A DNA stretch of 64,000 nt from Fen-178 sp963722575 (lineage in GTDB: Bacteria; Acidobacteriota; Terriglobia; Bryobacterales; Bryobacteraceae), in contig CAVRNR010000003.1 of NCBI GenBank assembly GCA_963722575.1, positions 186,001 through 250,000 of the forward strand. Reading direction: 5' to 3'. Made by a program: the position numbers and the translations under genes. The notes under the pieces are model-generated. The model searched no databases. It was given only the letters and a program-made list of their open reading frames with translations, and was not told the DNA's origin. Below are positions 31,924 to 39,110 of the stretch, one piece after another (the first letter of the stretch is position 1; every line of letters begins with the position of its first letter).

Positions 31924-32705
31924 ATGACGCGCGCCTCGAATCTCAGCTTTTCCACCAGTTGGGCGGCCGCCTGCTGGGGACTGCCTGCGAACAGTTGGGT
32001 GCGCTTGGTGTGCTGGGGAAGGTAGAGCCGCTCAACGATCACGCTGGCAGCGGGGGCGCCCTCTGGGCCCACAACCCCCAGATCGGCCGCCATGACGCGC
32101 CGGACCTGCTTGGTTTTGGCCCTCTTGATCCCCATCAGCGTGGCGTAGCGCAGCTTGCCGATCCCGGATTGAATGGCGAGCAGGGCGGGCAATGGCATCT
32201 CCACGTGCTGGAACCAGCCGTCCTCGAGCTCGCACTTCACACGGATACCGCCGTCCAGTTTTTCCACGTGCATGACGATGGTGGCGTGCGGCAGGCCCAG
32301 CAGTTCCGCCAGGATCGCGCCGGTCTGGCCGTACCCCAGATCGTCGGATTCGAGGCCCGTGAGGACCAGGTCCGGAGCTTCGCCGTGGAGGGCCGCCGCC
32401 AGCAGCCGCGCGGTAGCCAGCGGATCGGGCGCTCCGGGATCTTCCTCGACGATGTGGATGGCGCGGTCCGCTCCCTTGGCCAGCGCCTCGCGGATGGTCT
32501 GCGCCACGCGCTCCGGGCCCGCGCACAGCGCCACCACTTCCCCGCCGTGCGCCTCCTTGAGTTCGAGGCCGGCTTCGAGAGCGTAGGCATCCGGCTCATT
32601 GATTTCGTAGGAGAGGTCCGCTTCTTCGATCCACTTTCCCGAGGAGGCGACCGACAACTGCGAATCGCGGGCCGGAACCTGCTTGATGGCAACGACGATC
32701 TTCAT
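31920..32705 (-). CDS. etfB: Electron transfer flavoprotein, beta subunit
   Basis: The 261-aa protein opens MKIVVAIKQVPARDSQL and contains the ETF beta AMP/nucleotide motif region: LVLTGLESDDLGYGQTGAILAELLGLPHATIV, then RYATLMGIKRAKTKQVRRV. It partners EtfA and is encoded first, coupled by ATGA (31920-31923). A GGGCCC-type repeat lies at 32053-32070, translated GPEGAPAA. No dehydrogenase gene is adjacent, so the electron donor is not clear from context. Confidence 0.93.
   Translation of the reverse strand: MKIVVAIKQVPARDSQLSVASSGKWIEEADLSYEINEPDAYALEAGLELKEAHGGEVVALCAGPERVAQTIREALAKGADRAIHIVEEDPGAPDPLATARLLAAALHGEAPDLVLTGLESDDLGYGQTGAILAELLGLPHATIVMHVEKLDGGIRVKCELEDGWFQHVEMPLPALLAIQSGIGKLRYATLMGIKRAKTKQVRRVMAADLGVVGPEGAPAASVIVERLYLPQHTKRTQLFAGSPQQAAAQLVEKLRFEARVI
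32053..32070. repeat. GGGCCC-cored short repeat inside etfB
   Basis: The plus-strand sequence is GGGGCGCCCTCTGGGCCC, identical to the core in the neighbouring etfA gene. It is translated GPEGAP in EtfB. Confidence 0.75.
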
Positions 32706-32736
32706 GATGGACGCCTACCCCAAGAAAAACAATTCA

Positions 32737-32826
32737 GCCACGGATGAACACGGATAAACACGGATAAAACAACAACAAAACTCTTAAGATTCCTGTTATC
32801 CGTGTTAATCCGTGTTCATCCGTGGC
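32737..32826. repeat. 90-bp inverted repeat of CACGGAT units
   Basis: The left arm contains GCCACGGATGAACACGGAT and then AAACACGGATAA. The right arm is the near-perfect complement, ending ATCCGTGTTCATCCGTGGC. About 30 bp of each arm pair, around a central AT-rich loop. It lies between etfB and fabF. Similar 'ATCCGTG' elements are frequent in environmental bacterial genomes, in my experience; their role is unknown. Confidence 0.75.
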
Positions 32827-32837
32827 CATTATTTTTT

Positions 32838-34097
32838 TTACGGCTGCGGCTCGGCTTCAGGCCGGTACCTTTTGAAAATCAGGCACCCGTTGGTGCCGCC
32901 GAACCCGAAGCTGTTGGAAAGGGCGTACTCGATCTTCATGGGGCGCGCCTGGTTGGGCACGTAGTCCAGATCGCACAGCGGATCCGGGTTTTCGTAGTTG
33001 ATGGTCGGCGGCGCGATCTGGTCGCGGAGGGCGAGCACGGTGATGCCGGCTTCAATGCCTCCGGCGCCGCCCAGCAGGTGGCCGGTCATGGACTTGGTGG
33101 AACTCACCGCCAACTTGTAGGCGTGTTCGCCAAAGGCGCGCTTGATGGCCACCGTCTCGGCGCGGTCGCCCACTTCGGTGGACGTGCCGTGGGCGTTGAT
33201 GTAATCCACCTGGCTGGGCCCGATTCCGGCGTCGCCGAGCGAGTTCCGCATCACGCGGAAGGCCCCTCCGCCGTCCTCCGGCGGCGCCGTGACGTGGTAC
33301 GCATCGCCGCTCATGCCGTAGCCTGCAATCTCGGCCAGGATGTGCGCGCCGCGCTGGCGGGCGCCCTCCAGATCCTCCAGCACCAGGATTCCAGCGCCTT
33401 CTCCCACCACGAACCCGTCGCGCTCGCGGTCCCAGGGGCGCGAGGCGCGCTCCGGCTCGTCGTTTCTGGTGGAAAGCGCGCGCATGGCCGCGAAACCGCC
33501 TACCCCCAAGGGCGTGATGCAGGCTTCCGTCCCGCCGCAGATCATGGCATCGGCGTCGCCGCGGGCGATGATGCGGAACGAATCGCCGATGGAATGCGCG
33601 CTGGTGGTGCAAGCCGTGGCCGTAGCCGAATTCGGCCCCTGAGCGCCGCAGCGCATGGAAACCTGGCCGGAAGCCAGGTTGATGATGGTGGCCGGAATGA
33701 AAAACGGGGAGAGGCGCCGGGGCCCGTGCTCCAGCAAGGTCCGGTGCTCGCGCTCGATCACCTCGAACCCGCCGATCCCGCTGCCGATGTAGACGCCCAC
33801 GCGTTCGGCGTTCTCCGGCACAATCTGCAACCCGGAACTCTTCAGCGCCCAGTCCGCCGCCGCGATGGCGAACTGAATGAAGCGCCCCATCTTCTTGATT
33901 TCTTTTTTTTCGATGTAGCTGGCGGGGTCGAAGCCCTTCACTTCTCCGGCAATCTGGCACGAGAAAGCCGACGGGTCGAACTGGGTGATGCGCCCGACTC
34001 CGGATTTCCCGGCGCGGATCGCCTCCCAGGTCGCTGCCGTCCCCATCCCCAGCGGCGTCAGCAGTCCAACGCCGGTCACTACCACTCTTCGCGACAA
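32838..34097 (-). CDS. fabF: Beta-ketoacyl-ACP synthase II
   Basis: The 419-aa protein has the KAS catalytic triad: the nucleophile Cys at about residue 163 in TACTTSAHSIGD, His in NAHGTSTEVGD, and His in SSTKSMTGHLLG. The Gly-rich ending is SNSFGFGGTNGCLIF. It condenses malonyl-ACP with growing acyl-ACP chains. The start is TTG at 34097 with GGGAG upstream. It follows acpP by 27 bp, the usual acpP-fabF operon. Confidence 0.95.
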   Translation of the reverse strand: MSRRVVVTGVGLLTPLGMGTAATWEAIRAGKSGVGRITQFDPSAFSCQIAGEVKGFDPASYIEKKEIKKMGRFIQFAIAAADWALKSSGLQIVPENAERVGVYIGSGIGGFEVIEREHRTLLEHGPRRLSPFFIPATIINLASGQVSMRCGAQGPNSATATACTTSAHSIGDSFRIIARGDADAMICGGTEACITPLGVGGFAAMRALSTRNDEPERASRPWDRERDGFVVGEGAGILVLEDLEGARQRGAHILAEIAGYGMSGDAYHVTAPPEDGGGAFRVMRNSLGDAGIGPSQVDYINAHGTSTEVGDRAETVAIKRAFGEHAYKLAVSSTKSMTGHLLGGAGGIEAGITVLALRDQIAPPTINYENPDPLCDLDYVPNQARPMKIEYALSNSFGFGGTNGCLIFKRYRPEAEPQP

Positions 34098-34124
34098 AAC
34101 GAGTCTCCCTGGTGAGAATAACGG

Positions 34125-34367
34125 CTACGACTTCTTGGCAGTCTTGTTCTCGATGTACTCGATGGCGTCCTTGACAGTGGTAATCTTCTCGGCGTCTTCG
34201 TCGGGGATCTCCAACTCGAAGGCCTCTTCGAAAGCCATGACCAGCTCCACGATGTCCAGCGAATCGGCGCCCAGGTCGTCAACGAACGACGCGTTGTTAT
34301 CCACCTGGCTCTCATCCACGCCTAGTTGCTCGACAATAATCTGCTTCACCTTCTGCTCAACTGCCAT
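34125..34367 (-). CDS. acpP: Acyl carrier protein
   Basis: The 80-aa protein carries the phosphopantetheine attachment site DLGADSLDIVELVM (Ser in DSL). The rest is an acidic helical bundle with typical FELEIPDEDAEKI. The ATG at 34367 has a perfect GGAGGA. It carries acyl chains for FabF and the other fatty-acid enzymes. Promoter elements lie just upstream (34399-34427). Confidence 0.96.
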   Translation of the reverse strand: MAVEQKVKQIIVEQLGVDESQVDNNASFVDDLGADSLDIVELVMAFEEAFELEIPDEDAEKITTVKDAIEYIENKTAKKS

Positions 34368-34398
34368 GCTTCCTCCAGGAATTTGTGCGAACGCGTTG

Positions 34399-34427
34399 AT
34401 TTTAGCGAGCTTGCGGAGTTTCCGCAA
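34399..34427 (-). promoter_or_regulatory. acpP promoter overlapped by a palindrome
   Basis: TTGCGG (34422-34427) and TAAAAT (34399-34404) lie 17 bp apart on the minus strand, about 32 bp before the ATG. The -35 box is one arm of TTGCGGA-AAC-TCCGCAA (34411-34427), a perfect inverted repeat with 7-bp arms that could be an operator for a fatty-acid regulator. Confidence 0.6.
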
Positions 34428-34661
34428 GTGGAACGTTAGTAGCGCACGCGCGACCGTTGCGCCAGTGCGGGTCCCGAACACCCATTCTGGCACGAAAACG
34501 GACGGAATGGGGCGGCGCTACTGGCCGAAATCCACCATCCGCGGTGGAATCCGGCCAGCAACGGCACCGGCCCCGCCCCTATTCTTCAATAACTTGCCTT
34601 CCTTCCGGGTTTGGCGCGCCAGGTGCATATAAGAAAGCCGGGAATCATGCGAGGCACCCAT

Positions 34662-35612
34662 ATGACACGAATTGGCTCGTTGACTTTGGCCCTTCTGGCC
34701 ACTACTGGCATGTTGTTTGCGCAAACTGGATGGCGCCGCTTCAGCGACCCGCCGCCGGCCCCGGCCGCGGAATCGCAAGATCCCACGCAACCCGTGGACA
34801 GCGTTGATACGCCGGCCCAGAAGCCCGCTCCGAATGCGCCCGCGAATCCGCCGCACTACGGGCTTCCTCCGCAACTGACCATCAAGCCAGGCACATTCGT
34901 GATGGTGCGGGTGGACCAGATGCTGTCATCCAACCGCAACCAGCCGGGCGATGTCTTCTCGGCCACCCTGATGCAGCCCGTGGTGGTGGATGGTGTGGTG
35001 GTGGCGCAGCGCGGGCAGACCGTTATGGGCCGCGTAGCGGAGGCGCAGAAATCCAAAGCTGGCCACGATTCGCGGCTGGGGCTCGAGTTAACCGGCCTGA
35101 CTCTGGCGGATGGCACGCAGGCGACGGTGCATTCGCAGTTGGTTGCGCGGCGCGGTCCCACCACGCCGGGCGGGCAGGAAGCGGGTACGGTGGCCACCAC
35201 GACGGCCGTGGGCGCGGGGGTCGGAGCTGCCGCCGACTGGGGCACGGGAGCCGCCATTGGCGCAGGCGCCGGAGCCGCCGCGGGAATCATCGGCGTCCTG
35301 CTGACGCACAACCACCCCAGCGTCGTCTATCCGGAAACCGCGCTGACGTTTCGCATCGAGACGCCGGTGACCATCAACACCACACGGGCGCCGCAGGCCT
35401 TCCGCTACGTGGACCCGAACGATTACCAGCGCCCGGCTGAGGTGCGCACAATGCCCGTGCGTCGGCCAGTTCCCTACTATGGCCTGGGCTACTATCCCTA
35501 TTACCCCTATCCCTATTGGGGTCCGTATTACGGTTACGGCTACGGCTACGGCTATGGCTACGGCTTAGGCGTCGGAATCGGTTTCGGCCGCGGCTGGGGC
35601 CGCCGCTGGTAG
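34662..35612 (+). CDS. Exported protein with glycine-zipper and Tyr/Gly-rich tail
   Basis: With the start at 34662 the product is 316 aa with a signal peptide ending MLFAQ. A proline/alanine-rich linker follows, then a beta region (TFVMVRVDQMLSSN ... GDVFSATLMQPVVVDGVVVAQRGQTVMGRV). The middle has a glycine-zipper-like hydrophobic segment (VGAGVGAAADWGTGAAIGAGAGAAAGIIGVLL). The C-terminus is almost entirely Tyr, Pro and Gly (PYYPYP, then GYGYGYGYGYG), reflecting a GGCTAC-type hexamer tandem repeat in the DNA around 35530-35570. It is probably outer-membrane or surface associated. Function is unknown. Confidence 0.75.
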   Translation: MTRIGSLTLALLATTGMLFAQTGWRRFSDPPPAPAAESQDPTQPVDSVDTPAQKPAPNAPANPPHYGLPPQLTIKPGTFVMVRVDQMLSSNRNQPGDVFSATLMQPVVVDGVVVAQRGQTVMGRVAEAQKSKAGHDSRLGLELTGLTLADGTQATVHSQLVARRGPTTPGGQEAGTVATTTAVGAGVGAAADWGTGAAIGAGAGAAAGIIGVLLTHNHPSVVYPETALTFRIETPVTINTTRAPQAFRYVDPNDYQRPAEVRTMPVRRPVPYYGLGYYPYYPYPYWGPYYGYGYGYGYGYGLGVGIGFGRGWGRRW

Positions 35613-35614
35613 CA

Positions 35615-35691
35615 CCCGCCGTGGAAAAGGGGACAGACGCATTTTCTTGCCGGACCCAATTAAATGCGTCTGTCCCCTTTTCCACGGCGGG
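35615..35691. repeat. Long palindrome with GGGGACAGACGCATTT arms
   Basis: The two arms (35615-35644 and 35662-35691) are perfect 30-bp complements around a 17-nt loop. The arm contains GGAAAAGGGGACAGACGC. It begins 3 bp after the preceding gene's stop and could act as a terminator. A second element of the same type lies at 48873-48927. Confidence 0.85.
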
Positions 35692-35704
35692 TAGCGCGCC
35701 CACC

Positions 35705-36565
35705 TCAGTGCGTCATGGCGTATACCACGTAGTTCACGCCGATGCGAATCCCCAACGCGGAGTATTTCTCCGGGTAGCGCGGGTCGTCTGCCCACTCCCA
35801 GGAATCGCCAATATCCGAATTAAAGGACATTGCCACCATCACCCGGCCGTGGTCGTCGTAAATGCCCCGCCAGTGCGCCACCGATCCGTCGTTGCGGTAA
35901 GTGGTGCCGCGCGCCAAAGCCCACTCGCCGGGAACTTGGTAGCGGTCGTCCAAATCGTAGACGGTGTGAAAAATGGGATCGCGGCTGTCGATTTCCACGA
36001 CCGGCCGGTCCGGGAACACCAGCACCATGCTCTCATAGAACCGGTCCCATTCCTCGGTGCCCCAGAAATCGTCCAGCATGAGGAATCCGCCGCGCAGCAG
36101 ATACTCGCGCAGGGTTTTGGCCTGGGCTGGAGTCAGCTTCCAATCGCCCATCTCGCCGGCATTCATCCACGGCCAGTTGTAGAAATCGTCCACGTCGTCG
36201 GGGTTCACGGGTTGTTCCACCGACCGCGCGTGAACGCGCGTCAAACGCCGCACGGCGGCCGCAAAGTGGCGGTCGGCGCGAGGATAATCCTGCGTCCAAC
36301 TGGTGAAACCCTGGCGCCAGTCGAGTGCATCGCCGAAGCGGCGGCCAAAGCGCCCGAAGCGGCCAAAGCGCGCCTCCGGGTGCTGCGGATACATCAGCCG
36401 GGCGAAGACCCATTCGGCCTTCTCCTGCCAGTCGGGCGGGAGGGGAATGTTGTCGTAAGGCTCCATGCTGGGGTAGACGCGGAAGGGCCGCTGGAAGGCG
36501 TACAGCGCGCTCATCAAGGCCAGGGCGGATGCCACCACTGGCCACAGGCCCCTCAGAAAGGTCAT
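35705..36565 (-). CDS. DUF4159-family exported protein
   Basis: The 286-aa protein starts with a hydrophobic leader (WPVVASALALMSALYA) followed by a basic, aromatic-rich region (FGRFGRFGRRFG). DUF4159 features follow: VDDFYNWPWMNAGEMGDWKLT, LREYLLRGGFLMLDDFWGTEEWDRFYESM, and HTVYDLDDRYQVPG. The family is widespread in Acidobacteria and other phyla, often near MoxR/BatA-like genes, and has no proven function; here it is not near them. It is likely periplasmic. Confidence 0.85.
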   Translation of the reverse strand: MTFLRGLWPVVASALALMSALYAFQRPFRVYPSMEPYDNIPLPPDWQEKAEWVFARLMYPQHPEARFGRFGRFGRRFGDALDWRQGFTSWTQDYPRADRHFAAAVRRLTRVHARSVEQPVNPDDVDDFYNWPWMNAGEMGDWKLTPAQAKTLREYLLRGGFLMLDDFWGTEEWDRFYESMVLVFPDRPVVEIDSRDPIFHTVYDLDDRYQVPGEWALARGTTYRNDGSVAHWRGIYDDHGRVMVAMSFNSDIGDSWEWADDPRYPEKYSALGIRIGVNYVVYAMTH

Positions 36566-36596
36566 ACAGCCTACCGCACCGCCGGGCGGCGCGCCG

Positions 36597-36914
36597 CTAC
36601 TTCTCTTCTTCCGACGCCAACTCCCCCGCCGCCGCCGCTTCCGGCCCCGCCGCCCTGGCCTCTTGGATCAGCCGCTGGGCTTCCATGACCTTGCCGCGCG
36701 GCACCATCACCTGAAAGCCGAGGTTGGGAAACTCCGGGCCACCCACCAGCAGCGAGGGTATCCCGCCCGAATCCAGCACGCCGCGGATCATGTCCGCTTC
36801 CACCTCCGAATCGATGTTGGATGAATCCCACAATGCCACCATGTCCAGAGCGTGGGAGGTCAGCAACTCGTCTTGATCTCGTTCTTCGTCTTTGCGTTCG
36901 GGGTCTTGCGCCAT
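36597..36914 (-). CDS. DUF2007-type small protein
   Basis: The 105-aa protein has a charged N-terminus and the DUF2007 core: MVALWDSSNIDSEVEADMIRGVLDSGGIPSLLVGG ... FQVMVPRGKVMEAQRLIQEAR. This is the 'putative signal-transducing' fold related to PII/GlnB-like domains. It has no signal peptide, so it should be cytosolic. It lies 31 bp upstream of the DUF4159 gene in the same direction and may be co-transcribed with it. Confidence 0.78.
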   Translation of the reverse strand: MAQDPERKDEERDQDELLTSHALDMVALWDSSNIDSEVEADMIRGVLDSGGIPSLLVGGPEFPNLGFQVMVPRGKVMEAQRLIQEARAAGPEAAAAGELASEEEK

Positions 36915-36972
36915 GACTCAAGGATATCGCAGAATGTGATTAGGCCTAGGCCGTTCCCACGGAGGCAGCGGA

Positions 36973-37239
36973 ATGACACAAGAAGAAGGCAGTAGCACAC
37001 TCGCGTGGTTTTTGACCGGCGTCGTCATCGGCGCCGTGGTGGCCGTCCTTTACGCGCCCAAGAGCGGCAAGGATACCCGCCACTTCATCTCCGAAAAGAC
37101 ACAGAAAAGTAAGGACGCCGTCACCGAAACCAGCAAGGACGTTGTGGAAGCCAGCAAGGAAATGTTCGATCGCGGCCGCAAGCTGGTGGAAGACGCCGCC
37201 GACCTGTTCGACCGCGGCCGCAAGCTGGTCAGGGGCTGA
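36973..37239 (+). CDS. YtxH-domain membrane-anchored protein
   Basis: The 88-aa protein has one N-terminal membrane helix (LAWFLTGVVIGAVVAVLYAPKSGKDTR) with the typical YtxH 'LYAPKSG' boundary. A helical Lys/Glu-rich tail follows, containing two copies of FDRGRKLV. YtxH proteins are stress-related, small and of unknown biochemical role. The two tail repeats are nearly identical in DNA as well (GTTCGACCGCGGCCGCAAGC-type), suggesting a recent internal duplication. Confidence 0.82.
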   Translation: MTQEEGSSTLAWFLTGVVIGAVVAVLYAPKSGKDTRHFISEKTQKSKDAVTETSKDVVEASKEMFDRGRKLVEDAADLFDRGRKLVRG

Positions 37240-37281
37240 TTTTTCGTTGTGACGGCGGCGGCTCGGGGTAGTATGGAGTCT

Positions 37282-38868
37282 ATGACCCCCGCAACCCTCC
37301 CCGAGTTCCGCAACGAGCCGTGCGCCGATTTCTCCCAGCCCGCCGTCCGCCAGGCTGCGGAAGGCGCCCTTCGCCAGGTGCGCTCCGAATTCGGCCGCGA
37401 ATATCTGCTGCGCATCGGAGGCGATTGGATCTCGACCGGAGACCCGCTGGTCTCGGTGAACCCCTCCCATCCGCGCGAAGCCGTGGGCATCCACGACAGA
37501 GCCACGCCCGAGCTGGCCAGCCGCGCCGTGGAAGCCGCCGACGCCTACTTCCCAAAGTGGAGCCGCACCCCCGCCGCCGAGCGCGTCCGCCTGCTGCTCG
37601 AGGCCGCCCGCATCCTGCGCGCCCGCAAGATGGAGTTCGACGCCTGGTTGGTGTTGGAAGCCGGGAAGACCTGGCCCGAAGCCGAAGCCGACGTTTCCGA
37701 AGGCATCGATTTCTGCGAGTACTACGCCCGCGAAATGCTGCGCCTGGCCGGCCCGCAGCGGGTCCACCAGCTTCCCGGCGAGCGCGACGAGATGATCTAC
37801 ATCCCGCTCGGCGTGGGCGTGGTGATCCCGCCATGGAACTTCCCGGCCGCCATTCTGATCGGCATGACGGTGGCCTCGTTGGTGGCGGGCAACACGGCCA
37901 TCGTCAAGCCGTCGAGCGACACCCCCACCATCGCCGCCAAGTTCGCCGAGGTTCTGCTGGAAGCCGGATTCCCCGAGGCCTCGTTCACGCTGCTCACCGG
38001 CAGCGGAGGGACGGTTGGCGACGCGCTGGTGGAGCATCCCAAGACGCGCTTTATCTCGTTCACCGGCTCGCGCGACGTGGGCCTGCGCATCAACGAGCTG
38101 GCCGCGCGCCATCGCCCCGGCCAGAACTGGATCAAGCGCGTGATCGCCGAGATGGGCGGCAAAGACGCCATCGTTGTGGATGCCGATGCCGACCTCGACA
38201 AAGCCGTTGACGGGGTGCTGGCTTCCGCCTTCGGTTACCAGGGCCAGAAATGTTCCGCCTGCTCGCGCGCCATTGTCGACGCCCAGGTCTACGACGCATT
38301 CCTCGAGAAGCTGGCCACGAAAACGATGAACCTCAAAGTCGGCCCCTCCGAGGATTTCGGCAACTACATGGGCCCGGTGATCAACGAAACCGCGCGCCAG
38401 ACGATTCTCGAATACCTCGAGATCGGCCAGCGGGAAGGCCGCCTGGTGTGCGGCGGCGAAGCCGGGGAGCCCTCTGGGCCCGGGGTGCCCCCTGGGCCCG
38501 GCTATTTCATCCCGCCCACCATCATTGCGGATGTCGAGCCAGGCGCCCAAATCTTCCAGGAAGAGATCTTCGGCCCGGTTCTGGCCGTCACCAAAGCGCG
38601 CGATTTCGAGCACGCGCTCGGCCTGGCCAACGATTCGCAATACGGTCTCACTGGCGCGGTTTTCACGACCAACCCCGACCACGTGCGCGAGGCCAAAGAG
38701 CGCTTCCACGTCGGCAACCTGTATTTCAACCGGAAATGCACCGGCGCGATGGTGGGCGCGCACCCCTTCGGCGGCTTCAACATGTCCGGCACGGATTCCA
38801 AGGCCGGCGGCCCCGATTATTTATTGCTGTTCCTGCAAGCGAAATCGGTAGCGGCCAGGTTGGGGTAG
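37282..38868 (+). CDS. pruA: L-glutamate gamma-semialdehyde (1-pyrroline-5-carboxylate) dehydrogenase-type aldehyde dehydrogenase
   Basis: The 528-aa protein has the ALDH layout: GVGVVIPPWNFPAAI (NAD-binding and catalytic Asn), VIAEMGGKDAIVVD (catalytic Glu), GYQGQKCSACSRAIVD (nucleophile Cys), and EEIFGPVLAVTKA near the end. The length and the QRVHQLPGERDEMIYIPLGVG and GHRxGQNWIKRV-like segments fit the P5C dehydrogenase (RocA/PruA) group. It oxidises glutamate semialdehyde from proline to glutamate. No proline dehydrogenase is adjacent. The start is ATG 37282, 7 nt after a TAGTAT box; ATG at 37273 or 37249 are alternatives. A tandem GGGCCC-type repeat sits in frame. Confidence 0.87.
   Translation: MTPATLPEFRNEPCADFSQPAVRQAAEGALRQVRSEFGREYLLRIGGDWISTGDPLVSVNPSHPREAVGIHDRATPELASRAVEAADAYFPKWSRTPAAERVRLLLEAARILRARKMEFDAWLVLEAGKTWPEAEADVSEGIDFCEYYAREMLRLAGPQRVHQLPGERDEMIYIPLGVGVVIPPWNFPAAILIGMTVASLVAGNTAIVKPSSDTPTIAAKFAEVLLEAGFPEASFTLLTGSGGTVGDALVEHPKTRFISFTGSRDVGLRINELAARHRPGQNWIKRVIAEMGGKDAIVVDADADLDKAVDGVLASAFGYQGQKCSACSRAIVDAQVYDAFLEKLATKTMNLKVGPSEDFGNYMGPVINETARQTILEYLEIGQREGRLVCGGEAGEPSGPGVPPGPGYFIPPTIIADVEPGAQIFQEEIFGPVLAVTKARDFEHALGLANDSQYGLTGAVFTTNPDHVREAKERFHVGNLYFNRKCTGAMVGAHPFGGFNMSGTDSKAGGPDYLLLFLQAKSVAARLG
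38464..38501. repeat. Tandem pair of GGGCCC-cored repeats inside the aldehyde dehydrogenase gene
   Basis: GGGGAGCCCTCTGGGCCCGG (38464-38483) is followed by GGGGTGCCCCCTGGGCCCGG (38482-38501), an 18-bp period. They are translated EPSGPGVPPGP between CGGEAG and YFIPPTI, a loop position in the family. Confidence 0.8.
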
Positions 38869-39110
38869 TCTCGGCCCTGGCCGGAGCCGCCTCACGACCG
38901 AGCCGGGGATCGCCTGAAAGCGGCAGCCATTGCCGCAACCAACGGTAACAGAGCGGCTTACAACTTCATGAATGACAACTCCACACACCCGGCACAGACG
39001 CGTTACCCAGGTGGGGCACGTGGCCGATCTGGGAAAGCCGGCCCCAGGCACCCAGGCTTCTCAGCCGCGACCCTGCGGAATCGCTACCAGAACCTGATAC
39101 TGTTAGAACC
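38869..39110. other. Intergenic region before glgX
   Basis: No gene or repeat is visible. A TACTGT box at 39098-39103 lies 7 nt before the glgX ATG and could serve a leaderless transcript. Confidence 0.4.

Noticed and set aside
36946..38763. 605-codon minus-strand open frame
   Set aside because: Antisense of the aldehyde dehydrogenase gene and YtxH gene; His/Gly/Val-rich shadow composition.
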